In this document: in pieces, positions 60,936-64,000 of the stretch
Layout: every line of letters starts with the position of its first letter
Position numbering within the stretch: the first letter of the stretch is position 1
DNA from: Moheibacter sp035515075
GTDB lineage: Bacteria; Bacteroidota; Bacteroidia; Flavobacteriales; Weeksellaceae
Reading direction: 5' to 3'
NCBI GenBank assembly: GCA_035515075.1
Contig: DATJBZ010000017.1
Span: 62,001 to 126,000 of the forward strand
DNA: 64,000 bases
The notes under the pieces: generated by a model
Database searches by the model: none
What the model saw: only the letters and a program-made list of their open reading frames with translations
What the model was told of the DNA's origin: nothing
Translations under genes and position numbers: made by a program

Positions 60936-63900
60936 ATGAGAAATAGAAGCTTGTTTCCGATTTGGATATTTTTATTATTTATCGGAATAGCAAGTGCGCA
61001 GGAAGGAGAAGATTCAGACACACTGAAATATCCATTTGACCAACAAAGTGGCGGATTGTATTTGGACAACCAAATCACCTATGACATCACCTATGATGCA
61101 GGCAAAGACCAATATGTTTTATGGCCAAAAATAGGTGACATCGTTGTTGGCGCACCGATTTATCTTTCAAGTAAGGATTATATGGATATCATCTTGAAAA
61201 GAAACATCGATGAATATTACAAAGAAAAATCCAGGGCCTATGACGAAATGTATCGTGCCAGCGCTTTTGGAGACAAAGAAAGCGAGAATTCGGGCAATAT
61301 CTTACCGAGTTTAAAAATCAAAGGAAAAACTTTTGAAACCATTTTTGGCGGCAATGAAATTCAGCTGATTCCACAAGGATCGGCACAATTGGATTTGGGG
61401 GTATTCATTCAAAAAATCGACAATCCACAATTGTTGCCACAAAACAGAAATACCTTGACGGTGGATTTGCAACAGCGGATCCAAATGAGCGTCCTCGGAA
61501 AAGTCGGCGAAAATTTACAATTGAAAGCCAATTACGATACCCAAGCTGGTTTTGGTTTTGAAAATGAAATGAAGCTGCAATGGAAAAACATGAAAGACGG
61601 CGGTGAAGATGACATCATCCAAAACATTGAAGTCGGAAACATCAGCATGCCATTGAATACTTCTTTGATTACAGGTGCGCAATCGCTTTTTGGGGTGCGG
61701 ACCGATTTGCGTTTTGGAAATACGGACGTGACCATGGTTTTTTCTGAACAACGCTCAGAAACTAAAAACATTACCGTACAAGGTGGTGGTGTTTTGACCG
61801 AATACAAAATTTTTGCAGAGCAATACGATTACAACCGTCACTTCTTTTTGGGACAATTCTTTAGAGACAATTACGACAATGCTTTGTCCAACTATCCACA
61901 AATCTCAAGCGACATTGTCATCACACGAATGGAAGTTTGGCGCATAGACAAAGGAAATGCCAACCAAGAAAACCGTCGTTCGATTTTGGCTTTGAGAGAT
62001 TTGGGTGAAAATGGTTCTGCACCCAACAACGGAACTTTGTACAATCAATTGAGCACCAATCCATCGATACGTCAAGCGAGTTCCGCACGTACATTGATGA
62101 ATGGCTATGCTTTTGGCGGACAAACTTATCAAGATGGTGAACACTTCTTGGTGAACGAAAATGTTCGAAAATTGAATCCAGGAGAATACACCTATTATCC
62201 TTCTTTGGGTTACATTTCATTGAACCAATCCATCGTCGATGGCGAAGATTTATTGGCCGTTTCTTTTCAATATACCCGAAACAGCACGCCTGGCGTGATT
62301 TACAAAGTGGGGGAAATGTCGGACGAACAAAACCAATTGTTGATTGCCAAATTGATCAAACCCAATACCGTGGTGAACACCACTTCACCGATGTGGGATT
62401 TGATGATGAAAAACATTTATTCGATCAATGCTTTGAGCATCTCTCCAGAAGATTTTATCATGAATGTCGAATTCAAAGACAACTCAGAAAATTCTTCAGG
62501 ATTGATCAATTATTTGCCCAATACGCCAGTACAAGACCAAACTTTGTTGCAAGTGATGAACATGGACCGTTTGAATTTGAACGGCAACTTGCAAATGAGT
62601 GGCAACGGACACTATGGCGATGGAATTTTTGACTTTGTCGAAGGAATTACGGTCAATTCACAACAAGGAACCATCATCTTTACCAAGAAAGAACCTTTCG
62701 GCTCGCATTTGGCAGATGTTTTAGGAACCCAAAATTCACCGTACATCTTCAAAGAATTGTACCGACAATTGCCCAATACCTTGGCTTCTGAGAAGTTGGC
62801 CCAACGATACAGCATCGGCGGACGATACAAAGGCGAAGTGGGTGGAGGCATCCCATTGGGCGCTTTCAATGTACCAGAAGGATCAGTGAAAGTAACGGCC
62901 AACGGAATGACGCTGATGGAAGGTGTGGACTATACCGTCGATTATGCATTGGGTCAAGTGACGATTTTGAACGAACAATTGAAAAACTCTGGAGTGCCGA
63001 TCAACATCAGCATGGAAAATCAATCGGCGTTCAACATGCAGAAAAAACGATTCTTGGGATTGAATGTCGATCACCGTTTTTCAGACCGGTTTTTGGTCGG
63101 AGGAACTTTGGTCAATTACCAAGAAAGACCATTGACCCAGAAAGTACAATTTGGTGCAGAACCAGTGAGCAATACCATTTTTGGATTGCATACTGAATAT
63201 ACAGGCGAATCAGAATGGTTGACGCGTTTGACCAACAAAATACCAGGCATCAAAACCGATGAAATTTCTCAAATTAATTTCAGTGCAGAAGGCGCTTATT
63301 TGATGCCAGGACAAAACAAAGCAGCGGGAGGACATTCCTATATCGATGATTTTGACGATGCCCAATCGCGCATCAGTTTGATGGACATCGGTTCTTGGAA
63401 ATTGGCGAGTGTGCCAGGTGCTCCAGCTGGAACCAACAATGTGCCGCACCCTTATTTCCCGAATGGTATGCAAAACGATGATTTCTCTTATGGAAATGGT
63501 CGAAGATTGATGTCATGGTACACTATTGATCCAAGATTTTATGGGATTGGTGGCAGTGCTCCTGCGGGAATTACCGATGCAGAATTGTCGAACCACCGCG
63601 TAAGAAGAGTTGAATTGAAAGAGCTCTTTGACCAAAGAGATGCCTTGGCAGGAACAGCTTCTTATATTTCTACTTTTGATATGACGTTTTACCCTCAGTT
63701 CAAAGGACCTTATAACGTGAATCCGAATGCAACCGATACCAATGCCTGGGGCGGAACCATGCGGCCAATTTCAGTGACCAACTTTGTAGATTCCAACGTA
63801 GAATACTTGGAATTTTGGATGATGGATCCTTATGCAGATGGAACTGGAGGCAATGGTGAATTGTTGATTCAGTTAGGAAATGTCTCAGAAGATATTTTGA

Positions 63901-64000
63901 AAGATGGGCAAATGATGTACGAAAACGGCATGCCACATTCTGGAAATGGAACCGCTGTGACCAATTCAAATTGGGGAAAACAACCCGAAAATTACCCAAT
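60936..64000 (+). CDS. sprA: Type IX secretion system translocon SprA/Sov, N-terminal part (3' end outside window)
   Basis: The first 1021 residues of the giant T9SS outer-membrane translocon (usually about 2300-2500). The signal peptide is MRNRSLFPIWIFLLFIGIASAQ. SprA-specific landmarks are LPSLKIKGKTFETIFGGNEI, QLDLGVFIQKIDNPQLLPQ, QQRIQMSVLGKVGENLQLK, ANYDTQAGFGFENEMK and the SYIDDFDDAQSRISLMD motif. The frame is open to the last base of the window. Together with porZ it shows a working T9SS in the genome. Confidence 0.95.
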   Translation, partial: MRNRSLFPIWIFLLFIGIASAQEGEDSDTLKYPFDQQSGGLYLDNQITYDITYDAGKDQYVLWPKIGDIVVGAPIYLSSKDYMDIILKRNIDEYYKEKSRAYDEMYRASAFGDKESENSGNILPSLKIKGKTFETIFGGNEIQLIPQGSAQLDLGVFIQKIDNPQLLPQNRNTLTVDLQQRIQMSVLGKVGENLQLKANYDTQAGFGFENEMKLQWKNMKDGGEDDIIQNIEVGNISMPLNTSLITGAQSLFGVRTDLRFGNTDVTMVFSEQRSETKNITVQGGGVLTEYKIFAEQYDYNRHFFLGQFFRDNYDNALSNYPQISSDIVITRMEVWRIDKGNANQENRRSILALRDLGENGSAPNNGTLYNQLSTNPSIRQASSARTLMNGYAFGGQTYQDGEHFLVNENVRKLNPGEYTYYPSLGYISLNQSIVDGEDLLAVSFQYTRNSTPGVIYKVGEMSDEQNQLLIAKLIKPNTVVNTTSPMWDLMMKNIYSINALSISPEDFIMNVEFKDNSENSSGLINYLPNTPVQDQTLLQVMNMDRLNLNGNLQMSGNGHYGDGIFDFVEGITVNSQQGTIIFTKKEPFGSHLADVLGTQNSPYIFKELYRQLPNTLASEKLAQRYSIGGRYKGEVGGGIPLGAFNVPEGSVKVTANGMTLMEGVDYTVDYALGQVTILNEQLKNSGVPINISMENQSAFNMQKKRFLGLNVDHRFSDRFLVGGTLVNYQERPLTQKVQFGAEPVSNTIFGLHTEYTGESEWLTRLTNKIPGIKTDEISQINFSAEGAYLMPGQNKAAGGHSYIDDFDDAQSRISLMDIGSWKLASVPGAPAGTNNVPHPYFPNGMQNDDFSYGNGRRLMSWYTIDPRFYGIGGSAPAGITDAELSNHRVRRVELKELFDQRDALAGTASYISTFDMTFYPQFKGPYNVNPNATDTNAWGGTMRPISVTNFVDSNVEYLEFWMMDPYADGTGGNGELLIQLGNVSEDILKDGQMMYENGMPHSGNGTAVTNSNWGKQPENYP

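Noticed and set aside
1..64000. CRISPR arrays, insertion sequences, prophage, toxin-antitoxin or restriction systems, rRNA or tRNA genes.
   Set aside because: Read for on both strands; no regular direct repeats, transposase or phage-type proteins, or structural RNA signatures were seen. The window is core chromosome.

Overview
The window is a compact, low-GC, protein-dense piece of a Bacteroidota chromosome, most likely class Flavobacteriia. The genus cannot be fixed from sequence alone. The evidence is a type IX secretion system (PorZ, the start of SprA, a type A sorting domain), lineage-typical gene neighbours (porZ-recO, maeB-ruvA-sprA, thrS-infC-rpmI-rplT), frequent TAnnTTTG promoter elements, and almost no Shine-Dalgarno signals. 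I see no prophage, insertion sequence, CRISPR array, rRNA or tRNA. Nearly everything is core chromosome.

Layout. 0-5.7 kb: 3' end of mutL, two rhomboid proteases, a membrane-anchored EEP hydrolase, a DnaQ/UvrC-like exonuclease fusion and a LOG-family protein. 5.7-17.5 kb: porZ-recO, an rRNA/tRNA methyltransferase, asd, a patatin with an outer-membrane barrel, ybeY, mnmG (flanked by two perfect parS-like palindromes), a methyltransferase, a lipocalin-like lipoprotein and an OmpA lipoprotein. 17.5-26.5 kb, all minus strand: M16 peptidase, a 4-TM protein, a TonB-dependent receptor, nadC, rpsA. 26.7-34.2 kb: a GNAT, tgt, an LptF/G permease, a CoA hydrolase/transferase, and the thrS-infC-rpmI-rplT translation operon, where infC must start at a non-canonical AUC/AUU codon. 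34.4-45 kb: a decayed T9SS cargo gene, prolyl oligopeptidase, holB, nadD, a pth-rhodanese-DUF3820 operon, a UDP-sugar dehydrogenase, an alpha/beta hydrolase, and an mlaE-mlaF operon ending in a small barrel protein. 45-53.5 kb: SprT, manC, a Gfo/Idh oxidoreductase, then a minus-strand run pgk-pagL-GIN lipoprotein-M1 peptidase-coaX. 53.5-64 kb: an AT-rich 515-bp spacer with perfect DnaA boxes, then plus-strand rpiB, a decayed glycosyltransferase remnant, rnr, LysE, maeB, ruvA and sprA, which is cut by the window end.

How it fits together. The genes serve DNA repair and recombination (mutL, recO, ruvA, exonuclease), translation and tRNA/rRNA modification, envelope biogenesis (T9SS, Mla, LptF/G, lipid A deacylase, sugar-nucleotide enzymes), and central metabolism. 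Transcription diverges from the 53.5-54.0 kb spacer: the five genes to its left run leftward and all genes to its right run rightward. Together with the DnaA boxes and the parS-like sites about 40 kb away, this makes the window a plausible origin-proximal region. I found no convincing undescribed multi-gene system. The most useful observations are the parS pair, the oriC candidate, the infC start, an apparent set of leaderless promoters, and two gene remnants.
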